Shown: positions 42,053 through 53,799, numbered from the stretch's first letter. The stretch: DNA of 64,000 nucleotides from Persicaria tinctoria (GCA_037127255.1 JBANSL010000009.1:120001-184000); one strand, 5' to 3'. A program made the numbers and translations. Notes: a model not told the origin generated them from the sequence alone.

Positions 42053-43867
42053 TTGATGTTTGTCCTGCAGGAGATCACCAAGGTGAAAGAACACAAATGG
42101 ATTATTGATAGTGGATGCTCAAGGCATATGAGTGGGAAGAGTTCTCTCTTTCATGATCTAAAGGAGCAATCCACGGGAACAATCACTCTTGGTGACAAAG
42201 GAAAATGTGACATCGTTGGTATTGATAGTGTTGGAAGTGATTCCATCCATAGTATTAAAAATGTCTATCTTGTTAATGGTTTAAAGTATAATTTGCTTAG
42301 TGTCTCTCAATTATGTGATAGTGGCAACAATGTCAGATTTAACAAGAAAAGATGCATAGTGTGCAGAGAAGATACAGGTGAAGTTATATTGACTGCATAT
42401 CGTTACAACAGTATATACGCCGTAAATGCTTATCAAGTGGCACAAGGAAGCTTAACCTGTCTAAAGGCTTTGACGGACGATCCAAAGCTCTGGCACAGGA
42501 GACTCGGTCATGTGAGTCCACATACACTACAGAAGCTTGTGTCCAAAGGGCTTGTAAGAGGGCTACCTGAAATGGACTTCAAAGGTATTGATATGTGCAA
42601 TGCTTGCACACAAGGTAAACAAACACATAGCTCGTTCAAACCCCAAAAGGTTGTTAGTTCTTCTAGACCCCTTGAACTTTTACATATGGATTTATGTGGT
42701 CCTATGCGAGTCAAATCTCCCAATGGTAAAAAGCATATGGTAGTTGTTGTTGATGATTTTTCTAGATATACTTGGGTTGCATTTTTAAAAGAAAAATCAG
42801 AGGCCTTATTTGAGTTTTCAAAACTTTGTAAGGAGTTGCAAACTTTAAGAAACGAGACCATAGTGTCAATTTGGAGTGATCATGGTAGGGTGTTTGATCA
42901 ACTTCAGTTTGATTTATTTTGTGCTAAATATGGCATCTCCCATAACTTTTCTGCTCCTAGGACACCTCAACAAAACGGGGTTGTGGAACGCAAGAACCGC
43001 ACCTTAGAGGATATGGCCAGGACTATGCTTTTAGAAAATGCATTACCTAAAACCTATTGGGCTGAAGCTGTTAACACAGCTAACTACAATTTGAATCGTT
43101 GTCTTATTCGTTCCATCTTAAAGAAAACTCCTTATGATCTTTTCAAAGGCCGCAAACCACTTATATCTTATTTAAAACCCTTTGGCTATACTTGTTTTGT
43201 TCATAACAATGGAAAAGATAACCTTGGCAAATTTGATGCGCGTAGTGATGAAGGTATATTTTTTGGCTACTCCACGAGTAGCAAAGCCTATAGAATCTTC
43301 AATAAAAGGACACAGTTAGTTGAAGAAAGTATAAATGTTATTTTTTATGAATGCAATGACGGTGCTTTGAGTGAAAGTGTTGCAGATATAGATCTTAACA
43401 TCCATGCAGAGAACGAGGAAGGTGATGATGCTGCTACCAAGAACACAGAGAAGAGGAACATGCAGGAACAGATTCTTAACACTGAAGAATTGGCCCAAGG
43501 TGTTGAAGATTCGTCCAAAGCCCTTGGTGTCCAATCCAACATTGTTGAGACGTCAGAAACTGCTGTAAATGAACCTAACAGGACCACGGAGTCAGATGTA
43601 CCACTAGTCAATCCTACTGGTGTGACAAATCAAGGAGCTGAGACTAGCAAAAAGAAATTCAAATACTCCTCATCACACTCATTAAAGGATATCATTTCTG
43701 ACCCTACTTCTAGTGTTCAAACTCGTTCTAAACTTAAAGATCTTTGTGCGTTTCACGCGTTTGTTTCTCTTATTGAGCCAAAGAAGGTAGATGAGGCACT
43801 TCAGGAGCCAGACTGGATCATTGCTATGCAAAGTGAGCTTAACGAATTTGAAAGGAACAAAGTCTAG
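42053..43867 (+). pseudogene. Copia protease-integrase
   Basis: A 604-codon frame. The aspartic protease active site WIIDSGCSRHMSG lies near residue 17. The pre-integrase HHCC zinc motif is WHRRLGHVSPHTLQ with MCNACTQGKQTHSSF. The integrase core has LHMDLCGPMRV and VVVVDDFSRYTW (first Asp region), IWSDHGRVFD (second Asp) and PQQNGVVERKNRTLED (Glu). The C-terminal linker is Glu/Asn/Ser-rich. It ends in TAG at 43865-43867, right where related polyproteins carry Trp before the RT, so one point change separates integrase from RT. Domain order PR-IN-RT confirms Ty1/copia. Confidence 0.9.
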
Positions 43868-45294
43868 ACCTTGAAGTCTAGGCCAAAGCATCAATCAGTC
43901 ATTGGCACACGATTGGTATTTCGAAACAAGCTAGATGAGAATGGTAAGATCGTGAGAAACAAGGCAAGGCTTGTTGCTCAAGGCTACAATCAAGAGGAAG
44001 GTATTGACTACGAGGAGACCTTTGCTCCCGTAGCCAGGCTTGAAGCCATTCGTATTTTATTAGCATTTGCATCGTTTATGAGCATAAAGTTATATCAAAT
44101 GGATGTCAAGTGTGCTTTTCTTAATGGTTTCTTAGAGGAAGAAGTTTATGTGGCTCAACCCCTAGGTTTTGAAAGTTCAGAATTTCCCAATCATGTTTAT
44201 AAACTTGACAAAGCGCTTTATGGTTTGAAACAAGCCCCAAGAGCTTGGTATGAGCGCTTGTCAAAATATATTTTAGAAAATGATTTTAAAAGGGGGATGA
44301 TCGACAAGACTCTTTTTATCAAGACCAAAGGAAAGAACATTTTGGTTATTCAAATTTATGTTGATGATATATTATTTGGTGCTACTAACACATCTTTGTG
44401 CAAGGAATTTTCTGACATCATGTGCCGTGAATTCGAGATGAGCTTGATGGGTGAACTCAACTTCTTTTTGGGATTACAAGTTCATCAATCCAAGAAAGGG
44501 ATCTTTGTCAACCAAAGAAAGTACACTAAGGATCTCTTGAAGAAGTTCAAGATGGATCAATCCAAAGCAGCCAAGACTTCCATGAGCTCAACATTGTCTC
44601 TAGATCAAGACAAGACTAGGAAAAGTGTCAATCAAAAGGAGTATCGAGGAATGATTGGATCTTTATTATATCTCACGGCTAGTAGACCTGACATCATGTT
44701 TAGTGTTTGGATGTGTGCTAGGTTTCAAGCTGATCATAAAGAATCTCACATTGTGGCTGTGAAGAGGATCTTTCGATATCTCAATGGCACTAAGGAGCTT
44801 GGACTATGGTACCCAAAGCAAAAGGATTTCACATTAATTGGATATTCTGATGCAGATTTTGCAGGCTATAAGGTGGATAGGAAGAGCACATCAGGATGTT
44901 GCCAATTCATAGAAGCATCCTTGATCAGCTGGCACTCAAAGAAACAAAACTCAGTCGCTCTATGCACTACAGAAGCCGAATACATTGCAGCTGGAGTCTG
45001 TTGCTCCCAAATCCTTTGGATAGCTCAACAAATGCGAGATCTTGGCATCAACCTCAAAGGCATTCCAATTAAGTGTGACAATACAAGTGCCATCTCCATC
45101 ACTAAGAATCATGCTCAGCATTCAAGGACCAAACATATTGATGTAAGGCATCATTTCATTAGAGACCATGTTGAAAAAGGTGATGTGTCCATTTCGTTTA
45201 TTTCAACTGATTATCAATGGGCTGACTTTTTACTAAGCCTTTGGAAGAGGACAGGTTCACCTTCATAAGACGAGAGATTGGGATGCTTAACAAG
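43868..45294 (+). pseudogene. Copia reverse transcriptase-RNase H
   Basis: It continues in frame after the [78 protein letters not shown] and the active site [11 protein letters not shown] (both Asp present). RNase H shows [40 protein letters not shown] and [17 protein letters not shown] one-base loss near 45230 shifts the last motif, so the frame stops at 45268 instead of running on through [11 protein letters not shown] residues look intact; the frame lesions are few, so the copy is fairly young. Confidence 0.9.
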
Positions 45295-45300
45295 GATGCA

Positions 45301-45332
45301 CTTTCGTAGGGGGAGCATCCCCTTTACGAAAG
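45301..45332 (+). promoter_or_regulatory. Polypurine tract inside a strong hairpin, copia
   Basis: CTTTCGTA + GGGG (45301-45312) pairs with CCCC + TACGAAAG (45319-45322 and 45325-45332), with a TT bulge and loop GAGCAT. The purine run AGGGGGAG (45308-45315) sits in the 5' arm and loop. It is placed like a copia 3' PPT, just after RNase H, but no LTR start follows directly. Confidence 0.6.
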
Positions 45333-45423
45333 ATAAAGTCTACTTAGTATCAAGACCCTTGAGAATTATGTCAAGGTTTGTGAACTAAATAGTAGATCAC
45401 ATATATCGGATCACATATTTTTG

Positions 45424-45892
45424 CACTACTAGAATACTGTAATTAGACATCATGTAATTTAAGTATGTCAAAAAAATATCAGATGTTAAATTAGTTTGTT
45501 AAATTAGTTTTTAAATTTGCGACGTTAAAAAAACATTAGACATCGGTTAAAATTTTTAACAGATGTAAAATTATTCATTCTAAAAAAAAACTAAAACGCG
45601 CGATTTTGAATTTTTAAGTTAGAAAGCGCGGAATTGAAACACTTAGAAAAAATTTGAACACCCGCCCCTACTTTGAAAAATAAAATTTCAACACTCCGCC
45701 AAGACATCCATCCTATGTACGTATGTCTCTACATTCACTCTTCTTTAGTCTCAGTCTCACCACCAGATTTGAGATCTCGACCTCCTTTCTCCCAATGTAT
45801 GAACTGGAGATGTTCTCTGTACACTTTTGCCAACGCCCCCGCTACCACCACCACCAAATCTCCTCTTTCTCCATCCCTACTTTCATCCTCAA
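45424..45892 (+). mobile_element. CACTA-type terminus fragment
   Basis: Begins CACTACTAGAATACTG, like a CACTA terminal inverted repeat, with repeated ACATC/GATGT words in the first 150 bases (TTAGACATC twice, CAGATGTTAAA, ACATCGGTT). These resemble CACTA subterminal repeats and differ from those of element F. The rest (45650-45892) is C/T-rich and may be a 5' leader. It ends where F begins, so F may be inserted in it. The other end is not in the window. Confidence 0.5.
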
Positions 45893-46480
45893 CACTACTA
45901 AAAAAACAGGATTTAGCAACGGATACTTAGCCACGAATACTGGGCGTGGCTATATTCGTGGCCAATAGCAATGACATTGGCGACGACTATCAATAACCGT
46001 TGCTATTTTCGTGGCTGGGTGGCGTCTTGGTATGACACCTCTTCAAATTCGTGGGTAATAGCAACGAATATATGTCCGTGGCTGGTTTCGTGGCTGGAAT
46101 GGTCGACTGGACTGCTAAATAGCCACGAATATAGCCACGACCGTTAGATTCGTGGCTGTATTCGAAGCTGGTACGGCCACAATATTATATCCATAGCTGA
46201 ATTCGTGGCTATTCGGTCCAGCAATCTTTATAAGCATTTGGCCATGTAATATGGGCTTGGTTTTAAATAGGCCGGATGACTTATAAGTATCTCTCAATTT
46301 TTTTTAGATTGAATATGTCCATTCAATAGGGTGTTAGTGAAACCGGATGTGAAAGCCCATTAGCCTATTAGAATTCAAAGCCCAATAAGCCCATAAAATG
46401 AAAGGGTATTAATGGGCTTCGTTAGCGACGACTGCATCCGTGGCTAAATCCGTGGCTAATACGGATGTTGTCAAAATTCA
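45893..46480. repeat. CACTA F terminal and subterminal repeats
   Basis: The 10-base word ATTCGTGGCT or its complement AGCCACGAAT, with close variants (TCCGTGGCT, GCGTGGCT, ATAGCAACGAAT), occurs more than a dozen times in both orientations, e.g. near 45930, 45953, 46004, 46086, 46126, 46149 and 46440. Subterminal arrays of this type bind the CACTA transposase. Confidence 0.85.
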
Positions 46481-46660
46481 ATGCGCTTGTACTGTACCCA
46501 CAGATGGGGCGACACGCGTCCATTCCCTGCATAATTATGGTTGAGAGTATTTAATGGGGCCGTCCCACTTTGCATATTGTCTTCTTGCTCCATAATCCAC
46601 TTGCAATTTGGAAGGCTTGGAAGTGGTGGAGTCCGGCCTCATGCTCTGTTCATGTACGAG

Positions 46661-46730
46661 GTATGTAATTTTTTGTTTTTTTTTTGTTTAACTTTAGTTA
46701 CATACTATATATATAATATATACTTCGTAT

Positions 46731-46795
<65 letters not shown>

Positions 46796-47112
46796 CAAAT
46801 GAAAAGGGTTTTATGAAATGGTAAATAAATTATATAATGGGTATATGGAAATGGTGTATAAATTAATTAATGGGTATTATTTTGTTATTGAAGAAATCGA
46901 TTGAAATGGGTATTATATATACAAATGTGAAAAGGTTTTTTTGAAATAGTATATAATTTGAAGAATATATTTGTAAATGTGATATGTAATAAAAAAATTG
47001 GTTGTAATTGATACATGTATATATATATGTTCAATTATATATTACAATATATATTTATTCAATATATGTTTAATTCAATATGTAGTTTATTATTAATTTA
47101 TTATGATTATAG
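46661..47112 (+). other. Probable 5' UTR intron of the TNP2 gene
   Basis: TGTACGAG|GTATGT at 46661 and TTATGATTATAG| at 47112 fit a 452-base AT-rich intron ending 27 bases before the TNP2 ATG (47139). It contains the (AT)n tract. Confidence 0.5.
46734..46789. repeat. (AT)n microsatellite
   Basis: About 28 AT units. The YIYIYI peptide read through it is an artefact. Confidence 0.95.
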
Positions 47113-47138
47113 TATCCATACAGATCGATTGATCGAAT

Positions 47139-48690
47139 ATGGGCGATCGTTCCTGGATGTATGATATGTACTTGGAGAATCGTAGAGGATTAAAGCCTGA
47201 ATACTATGCAGGGGTGGACGAGTTTATAAATTTTGCTTGTGCTCAAACTTATTATGTCGATGAAGGTAAGATAAAATGCCCATGTCGGAGATGTGAGAAT
47301 TGTTATTTTGAGAAAGCAGATGATGTGAAGGATCATTTATACCATCATGGGTTTATGTTTGATTATTATCGTTGGACGGCACACGGCGAACCAATTGGAC
47401 ATCCAAACCATGATCAGATGGTAGGGGGCAACCAGTGGGCTATGTATGATCAGTTAACTGGAGAGCAAAGAATGGTGTTTGACATTGCAGGGCCGAACTT
47501 TGTTCCTCCATGGTTTAGTGTTAATGTCGATGGTAATCATGATGAATTCCAACCAGCTGAAGTCGAGGTCGATGAAATGAGGGAAGATCCAGTAGCGACT
47601 GAGGAGGCTAATCTGTTGTCCACGCAGTTTGCAGACGTGCTAAGAGCCGCTGATGAACCTATGTTTCCAGGGTATACTACACATACACAGTTGTCCTTTG
47701 TGAGCCGACTTATGAGCTTGAAGTGCGATTATAATGTTCCCCAAAGCCTCTTTGATGGTTTCGTGCAATTGTATGATGAAGTGTTACCTTTTGAGCACAA
47801 GATTCCGACCAGCTACTATGAAACTGAGAAGATAGTTCGAAATTTGGGGTTACTGGTGGAAAGAATAGCCATGTGTCCCAATGGTTGTATGTTGTATTGG
47901 AAGAATGATGCCAATGAAGAATCATTTAAGTTCTGTGGTGAAGCAAGATATGTTGTGGGTGCAGGCAGACGTAGGGCACAAAAGATTTTATTCTACTTGC
48001 CTCTTATTCCCAGGCTACAAAGATTATATGCGTCGGAGGTGACCGCCAGCCATATGACTTGGCATGCGGAGCACGTAACAGAGGAGGGGATGATGTGTCA
48101 TCCTTCAGATGGAGATGCATGGAGGATGCTAGACATGAAACATCCTGATTTTGCTTCTGAGCCTCATAATATTCGGTTGGGTTTATGCACAGATGGATTT
48201 GCTACATTTAACAAATCTGGTCAGAATTATTCCTGTTGGCCTGTGATTGTCACTCCTTACAATCTTCCACCTCATTTGTGCACGAGGTCCGAGTACATGT
48301 TTATGTCGTTGATAGTGCCAGGTCCTCGAAACCCAAAGAAGTTAATTGATATTTGCCTCCAACCTCTTGTTGATGAGTTGTTGCAGTTGTGGGACGTTGG
48401 AGTTGCTACCTATGATGCCTCGAGGAGAGAAAACTTTATTATGCGTGCAGCACTACTCTGGACTATCAGTGATTTCCCTGCATATGCTATGTTGTCTGGA
48501 TGGAGCACTGCAGGTCAGTTGGCTTGTCCGATTTGCATGGAATCAGGATGTGATGCATTTCGGCTCGAAAATGGTCGGAAGTTTTTAGAGATTGATCACC
48601 CTTTCCGTAAGAACAAGAAGGACTTCTACAGAGGGCACGTGGAAACAGGATTGCCACCTCAATTGCAGTCTCAGTGGAATGAAGAGCCAC
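47139..48690 (+). pseudogene. CACTA TNP2-like transposase, N-terminal part
   Basis: Starts MGDRSWMYDMYLENRRGLKP. Residues 1-85 form the transposase-associated zinc domain (IKCPCRRCENCYF, DHLYHHGFMFDYYRW). The Transposase_21 (TNP2) domain begins near residue 305 (MTWHAEHVTEEGMMCHPSDG), with GLCTDGFATFNKSG at about 347, a conserved Asp-containing motif, then SCWPVIVTPYNLPPHLC and RKFLEIDHPFRKNKKDFYRG. Sequence similarity to TNP2 proteins stops near 48690. The family continues there with a W...LPYW...LRHNxDVMHxEKN segment that is absent, so part of the catalytic region is deleted. The ORF runs on out of frame to 48734. Confidence 0.88.
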
Positions 48691-50320
48691 GACTGTCACG
48701 TGTTTATGGAGAGACTCTTGCCGATCGCCTTTAAAGAGTTGTTGTATCCAAGCGTATGAGGCCCGTTAACTGAGTTGAGTATCTTCTTCCAAACAATTTG
48801 TTCGTCATCATTGTCAGTTTCTGTCATGGACCAGCTGATCCGGATGATTCCTCTATTGGTTTGCAAGTTGGAGCGTATCTTCCCTCCATCCTTTTTTGAC
48901 TCCATGGAGCATCTCATAGTCCATCTCCCACATGAGGCCCGAGTGGGTGATCCGGTTCATTATCGATGGATGTATCCATTCGAGAGAAATCTATTTAAGC
49001 TAAAAAAGAAGATCGTCCAAAAGAGCAATGTAGAAGGGTCGATCGTGATGGCGTACTTACGGGAAGAAATAGCTAATTTCTCGGTGCACTACTTCCCTTC
49101 GCATGTTCCTTCCAAATTGAGGAGACCCGCTAGAAATGATGTCTTCGAGGGTGAAGGTTGTGCCTTATCTATTTTCAATCACACCGGCGAGGGTAGGGGG
49201 AAGGAGACAATAAGGTGGTTGACTGAAGAGGAAGAGTGGAAGGCCGCCTACACATATGTGTTGCTCAACTGTCCGGAAGTACAACCGTACATTGAGTAAG
49301 TAAACAAACCGAACACACTTCTCATCAATTTATTTATATATATATGATTGAATTTACTTACCATTACTTACTTTATTATGTGTAGGATATTTGAGAGTGA
49401 CATGGGGGATAACGTGGGAGATGACCTCATTGAAAACTAATTCGCGAATTGGTTTAAGAATTATGTAAGTGTTCATAATTATACAAAATTCAATCCCATA
49501 CGTCATTGTATATATTATATTGCATATGTAGTTACTTCGGAACGTGATTGTTTGATAGGCCTTAGATAAAGGACGTGGCTTGGGACCAACTGATCTTTTA
49601 TGGAGTTTGGCATGGGGACCTAATGTGAAAACAAGAAGTTGGCCAAGATACTTTGTCAACGGCTATAAGTTCAACACTCTCGATCATGGTGTAGGGAAAT
49701 CAACTATGAATAGCGGGGTTTGTGTTCGTAGGTCCAACTATGCGACGAACGAATCGGATTTTTTTGGTCTCCTCGAAGAAATTATCGAGGTTGACTACCC
49801 AAGTTCCCTTGCTTACCCACTGAAAGTGACCCTGTTCAAGTGTCGAAGGTTTGATCCAACGACAAGAGGAACTCAAATTCATCCCGTATACCAGTTTGTT
49901 GAAATCAATCCGAAAACACTATATAGAAGGTATGAGCCTTTTGTTCTCGCGCAACAAGCTACACAGGTTTATTACGTTCAATATCCAGGAGCCACCCGTG
50001 ACCGGATGGATTGGTGGCATGTGTGCAAGACAAGGGCTCGGAACAGGATAGACCAAAGGTGGGGATCCACGGGCCCAGCTGAAACAGATGCTTATCGGTC
50101 CGATGAAATCGTCACCCCTGAATTCTCCATCGACATAGCAGCTGTAGGTGATGCACCGACAACCTTGCGAGATCCTTCAGGTGCGTTTGCTGAAGTCGCC
50201 GATGAGGTTGCTGCAGAAGAAGAGGGTGTGTTTGATGAAATTGATGACGACAATCTTGCTGTAGAAGAAGAGGACGAGTTGGAGGCGACAACAAGCTGCG
50301 AAGAAGCCTCTGACTGATCA
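48691..50320 (+). pseudogene. CACTA TNP2-like transposase, C-terminal part
   Basis: After the deletion a new frame reads DCHVFMERLLPIAFKELL, contains a TGA near 48750, then ICSSSLSVSVMDQL and CKLERIFPPSFFDSMEHLIV with DPVHYRWMYPFERNLF, the DUF4218 domain. Introns 49296-49385 (GA|GTAAGT...TGTAG) and 49465-49558 (TAT|GTAAGT...GATAG) flank a short exon with an in-frame TAA at 49438. The last exon (49559-50317) holds the DUF4216-like domain (RYFVNGYKFNTL, NSGVCVRRSNYA, YEPFVLAQQATQVYYVQYP) and an acidic tail ending CEEASD. Stops plus the deletion make it inactive. Confidence 0.85.
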
Positions 50321-50622
50321 CCTCAGTGACCTACAAGGTGTGTGAGATTCTGTTTTCAGCAAAAGTGTCCAAAATTTCTGTTTGGAGATTTTTTTATGGT
50401 TCCAAACTAATGTAATTTTGCTTTGTGCCTATCAATACTTGCAGGGTTTCAGAGCATAGGAACGATCTCAGATCATTGGAACGAAAATTCAGATGGATAT
50501 TTTCCTTCAAAACTAATGTAATTCTGTGAGAAGAAGAGGACTAATGTTTTGGGATATTTTGCTTTATGCAATATCCAAACTAATGTGATTACTTGGGATT
50601 TTTTTGTTGGATATGTACAATT

Positions 50623-50690
50623 GACCTATGAGGGAATCGAACCCCCTTCTTTGTGCAATGCACAACGCTCTTCCATTGAGCTAACAGGCC
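50623..50690 (-). tRNA. tRNA-like sequence (probable pseudogene)
   Basis: On the minus strand a 68-base sequence folds as a cloverleaf: acceptor GGCCTGT with ATAGGTC (two G-U pairs), D arm GCTC/GAGC, T arm GGGGG-TTCGATT-CCCTC, and clear A box (TAGCTCAATGG) and B box (GGTTCGATTCC). It resembles plant tRNA-Ile in its 5' half. The anticodon arm is wrong: the loop CATTGCA lacks U33 and the stem has a mismatch. No T-run terminator follows. It lies between the two CACTA genes. Either a tRNA pseudogene or a SINE-type head; not a working tRNA. Confidence 0.5.
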
Positions 50691-51782
50691 AGCCTTAAAC
50701 CAGATTAACTACAACAACATCCATGCTGATCAATTAGAAGCTTAGGACAGGAAGGCAGTAATAACATACCTATAACTACAACAACATCCATGCTGGCTCT
50801 TCATGCTGATCAATTAGAAGGCATTGGACACTTATAAACGTGATAACTCATGCCAATTGCCATTGCAAGGAAAAAACAAAGTAGTATGAATGTCATCTGT
50901 TGAATCCTGTTGTGTGGCATAATCATGCCAATATATACCCAAAACAAAACACAAATTCCGATCGGCAATACCCAAAACAAAACACAAATCATGTCAATAC
51001 CCAAAACAAAACATAACTAATAAATGATTTTGTTACAGAAGATTAATGTCACAAGTCAATATGTTTATGGAGGATCGGCAATACCCAATTCAAACACAAG
51101 GAACACAAATTCCGATCGGAACTGATGCCAATACCCAAAACAAAACACAAGGAACCAAACACAAGGAACAAAACACAAGGAATGGATGCCAATACCGAAT
51201 TGAAACAGAAGGAACACGAATTCGCTTCATCGCCAATTCAAAAAATAAGAGAAATAGCAAGGAGTAAGGGAGACGACGATGCTTACCAGTAGAGTGGGAG
51301 GAAACGATGATATTTCCGATCGGATTGCGCGAGTTTGAAGCCAATTCACCAAATCGGTCCTGCAATTCCGATCGGATTCCATCTACAGTCGGAGGAGACG
51401 GTAATGTTCAACGCAATTTGGTTAGCTAGGGTTTCTATTCCAGCTAGAGGGAGGAGATTGAAAAATGGGCCTTTCCGAATTGGGCTTTTTTTAGAAGTTG
51501 GGCTTTTTTTAGAAGTTGGGCTTTTTAATAACAATAGGCCCATCTTCTTTTAGTTGTTAGGGTTTCTGGAGTTTTCAACCAAAAATTCCGAGGGAACCCA
51601 AAATTTTAGTGGGAAATTTAAAGACTCAAAATTTCATCCCAAATTTTGAGTGGGAAATTTGAAGTGTCAACTCAGAAACCCTAACCACACCGAATCCACC
51701 CTTTTCATGTCACTCTCTCTTTCCTTTCAATCTCTGTGCCGCCCTTTTCCTTCTTTTCCAAAACCCTAACCACACCGAAGCC
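50691..51782 (+). repeat. Intergenic region of CACTA F with several repeat families
   Basis: ACTACAACAACATCCATGCTG followed by ATCAATTAGAAG occurs twice (50709 and 50778). CAATACCCAAAACAAAACACAA and variants occur about seven times between 50930 and 51200. The palindrome TTCCGATCGGA occurs near 51105, 51315 and 51367. TTGGGCTTTTTTTAGAAG is tandem at 51479-51515. No coding sequence is convincing. This is the spacer and presumably the promoter of the second gene. Confidence 0.7.
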
Positions 51783-52495
51783 ATGAGGGGAGGTACTGTG
51801 AGGAGGTCTAGCCGCCACGGAGCCGCCGGCAGACCACCAATTGCTCTGATCACGGGAAGGGGTAAGGCTAAACCGGCACCCACTCCCTCCGCCGCCCAAT
51901 CTCCACCGGTGACCACCCAATCTCCAATCCCCACTACGCCATCTCCACCTCCCACTGCGCCATCTCCACCGGTTAACTCTCCTCCCCCCACTGCGCCATC
52001 TCCACCTCCCACTCCCCCCTCTCCACCGGTTAACTCTCCAACCCCCACTGCGCCATCTCCACCCCGAAGACCACCTACCACTCGCCTCTCTCAACCACCG
52101 GTCCCTAAACCTCCAACCAGACCGTCACCCTGGAGAAAGCTACCCACTCCCTCCTCTTCACGGGTAACCCAGCTACCCACTCCATCCTCTTCACCGGATA
52201 ACTCTCCAACCCCCAATGCACCATCTCCACCTCCAAGACCATCTACCACTCGCCTCTCTCAACCACCGATCCCTAAACCTCCAACCAGACCGTCACCCCG
52301 GAGAAAGCTACCCACTCCCACTCCCTCCTCTTCACCGGTTACCCAGCTACCCACTCCCACCCCTCAAACCAGATCGTCACCCCGGAGAGTTCGCCCATCT
52401 GTGGCCTCCAAAACTCTGAACTCTTCACCCATTGCGCCCTCTCCCACTGTTGCCTCTCCATCCTCTCAACCCGGGCTCTCGGACGGGACCATGGC
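51783..52495 (+). pseudogene. CACTA second gene, first exon, 5' part
   Basis: Starts MRGGTVRRSSRHGAAGRPPI in a GC-rich stretch and is dominated by proline repeats (PTAPSPPVNSP, SSPVTQLPTP), encoded by ~45-90-bp DNA repeats such as CCATCTCCACCTCCCACTGC. Basic RRK/RRV clusters occur. It reads ...DGTMA where element D enters (target duplication ATGGC). The frame resumes at 62580. Low-complexity N termini of this kind are usual for the second CACTA protein. Confidence 0.7.
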
Positions 52496-53735
52496 TGATA
52501 TGCGATATATTCTATAGCGCATTTAGTAGTTTTTGTCATCATTTACATGTCATTGTGAGAGATATTTGTATGAACCTGGTGATTCGGAACCTGTTGAAGA
52601 AGTTGAAGAAATCATAGGATCATGCAAGTTATAGAAGAGTTGAAGTGAAGAAATTCGAAAGCAGCTGGAATCTGGTGAGCTTGGCGCGGCCGCGCTGTCA
52701 CTGACGTGTCCGCGCTGCTAGGAGGGAGTACATGCGTCGTTGCATAACAGAGAAGTAGAAAGAAATTCACCGACGCGCTCGCGCTGCTACTGGCGCGCCC
52801 GCGTCAGTCACTTGAGACGGATTCTTATCCGATTTTCCCCTATCTTATTAGTTTTTAATATTATATTTTTAAGGGATGTTAAACCCTTTTAATTAGGTTA
52901 TATTATTTCGGAGAAGCAAGCCGGTTGTTTCAGATTAATTTCCAAAGACTTATTTTCTTTTCTCTTCTTCATCTCACAAACCCTATGGAGAACTAACTCT
53001 CCTTTGTTACACTTGGTTCTTTGAAGCCTTCGATTGAATTGGTTGTGAGTATTCTACTCTTGTTCGTCCTTTGTTAATTGTTTCAATCTCCTGAGCTTAT
53101 TGCTTGATTGCTTATTATTGGTTAATCTGGATTGATCACCTAGGTTTCTCGATACTAGTCATATTGCTAGGGTTTCCAATTCCAGGTTTGGGGTTGTAGA
53201 TTCATTGTAGCAAACACAATCATCATACGCAGGTTGCTTGTGGTAGATTGTGAAGGAGATTCGATTACAGGCTATTTTAACGGGTTGTTAGAATCGCTTG
53301 TATCTCATTATAATTCATGTTTGAATGCTATCGCTTTATTATTCGGTGAAGGTTTCCCCTTGTAATTTGGTGATAAGTGTTTTTAGGACTGGTAGGACTA
53401 AAAGCTATTACACGATCTGAATTGAGAACAATTACTGGACATTAGAACTTGAGACTCATAGAATGCGATGATAAACCATCTCAATTGTTGTGCGGATAAT
53501 TACCTAGTGTGATACTTTTCCATCATATATTCGCAACCTCTTATTGCAACTTGTTCGGTCACTATCGCTTACACACAAAACTCCCCCTTGAATTGGTTAC
53601 TTTTGGGTAATAATACTTGCTCTTACAATTGATTCTGTTTCCCTGTGGGTTCGACCCTAACTTAACTACTATACTTGTTATAGTTTGCATCTTAGGAATT
53701 TAATTTGATTTGGCATAATGACTTTAGGCCTGCCA
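52496..53735 (+). repeat. 5' LTR of element D
   Basis: 1240 bp. GC words GCGCGGCCGCGCTG, GACGCGCTCGCGCTG and GGCGCGCCCGCGTC lie at 52682-52805. Confidence 0.95.
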
Positions 53736-53739
53736 AATT

Positions 53740-53757
53740 TGGCGTCGTTGCCGGGGA
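53740..53757 (+). promoter_or_regulatory. tRNA-Asp primer binding site, element D
   Basis: TGGCGTCGTTGCCGGGGA: 17 of 18 matches, 4 bases after the LTR. Confidence 0.93.
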
Positions 53758-53799
53758 AACGGATTATCTTTGTTCTTGTTTGTCTTATTACCTGTTTGG

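Larger units (their letters stand above)
33753..45423 (+). mobile_element. Ty1/copia element (3' LTR not in window)
   Basis: Plus strand. 5' LTR 33753-34758, initiator-Met-type PBS, gag split by element E, protease, integrase, RT and RNase H. It is inserted in the right half of the A LTR. After RNase H comes a polypurine hairpin (45301-45332) but no sequence like the 5' LTR start is seen before a CACTA terminus at 45424. The 3' LTR is therefore deleted or lies beyond the CACTA insertions. Confidence 0.85.

Noticed and set aside
45333..45423. 3' LTR of the copia element
   Set aside because: Sequence does not resemble the 5' LTR start; no LTR seen before the CACTA terminus.
46541..46789. 82-codon ORF ending in YIYIYI
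   Set aside because: Runs through a probable 5' UTR intron and an (AT)n tract.
50623..50690. Functional tRNA gene
   Set aside because: Anticodon loop lacks U33, stem mismatch, no Pol III terminator.
51705..52094. Minus-strand Gly/Trp/Arg-rich ORFs
   Set aside because: Antisense of the proline-repeat exon of the CACTA second gene.
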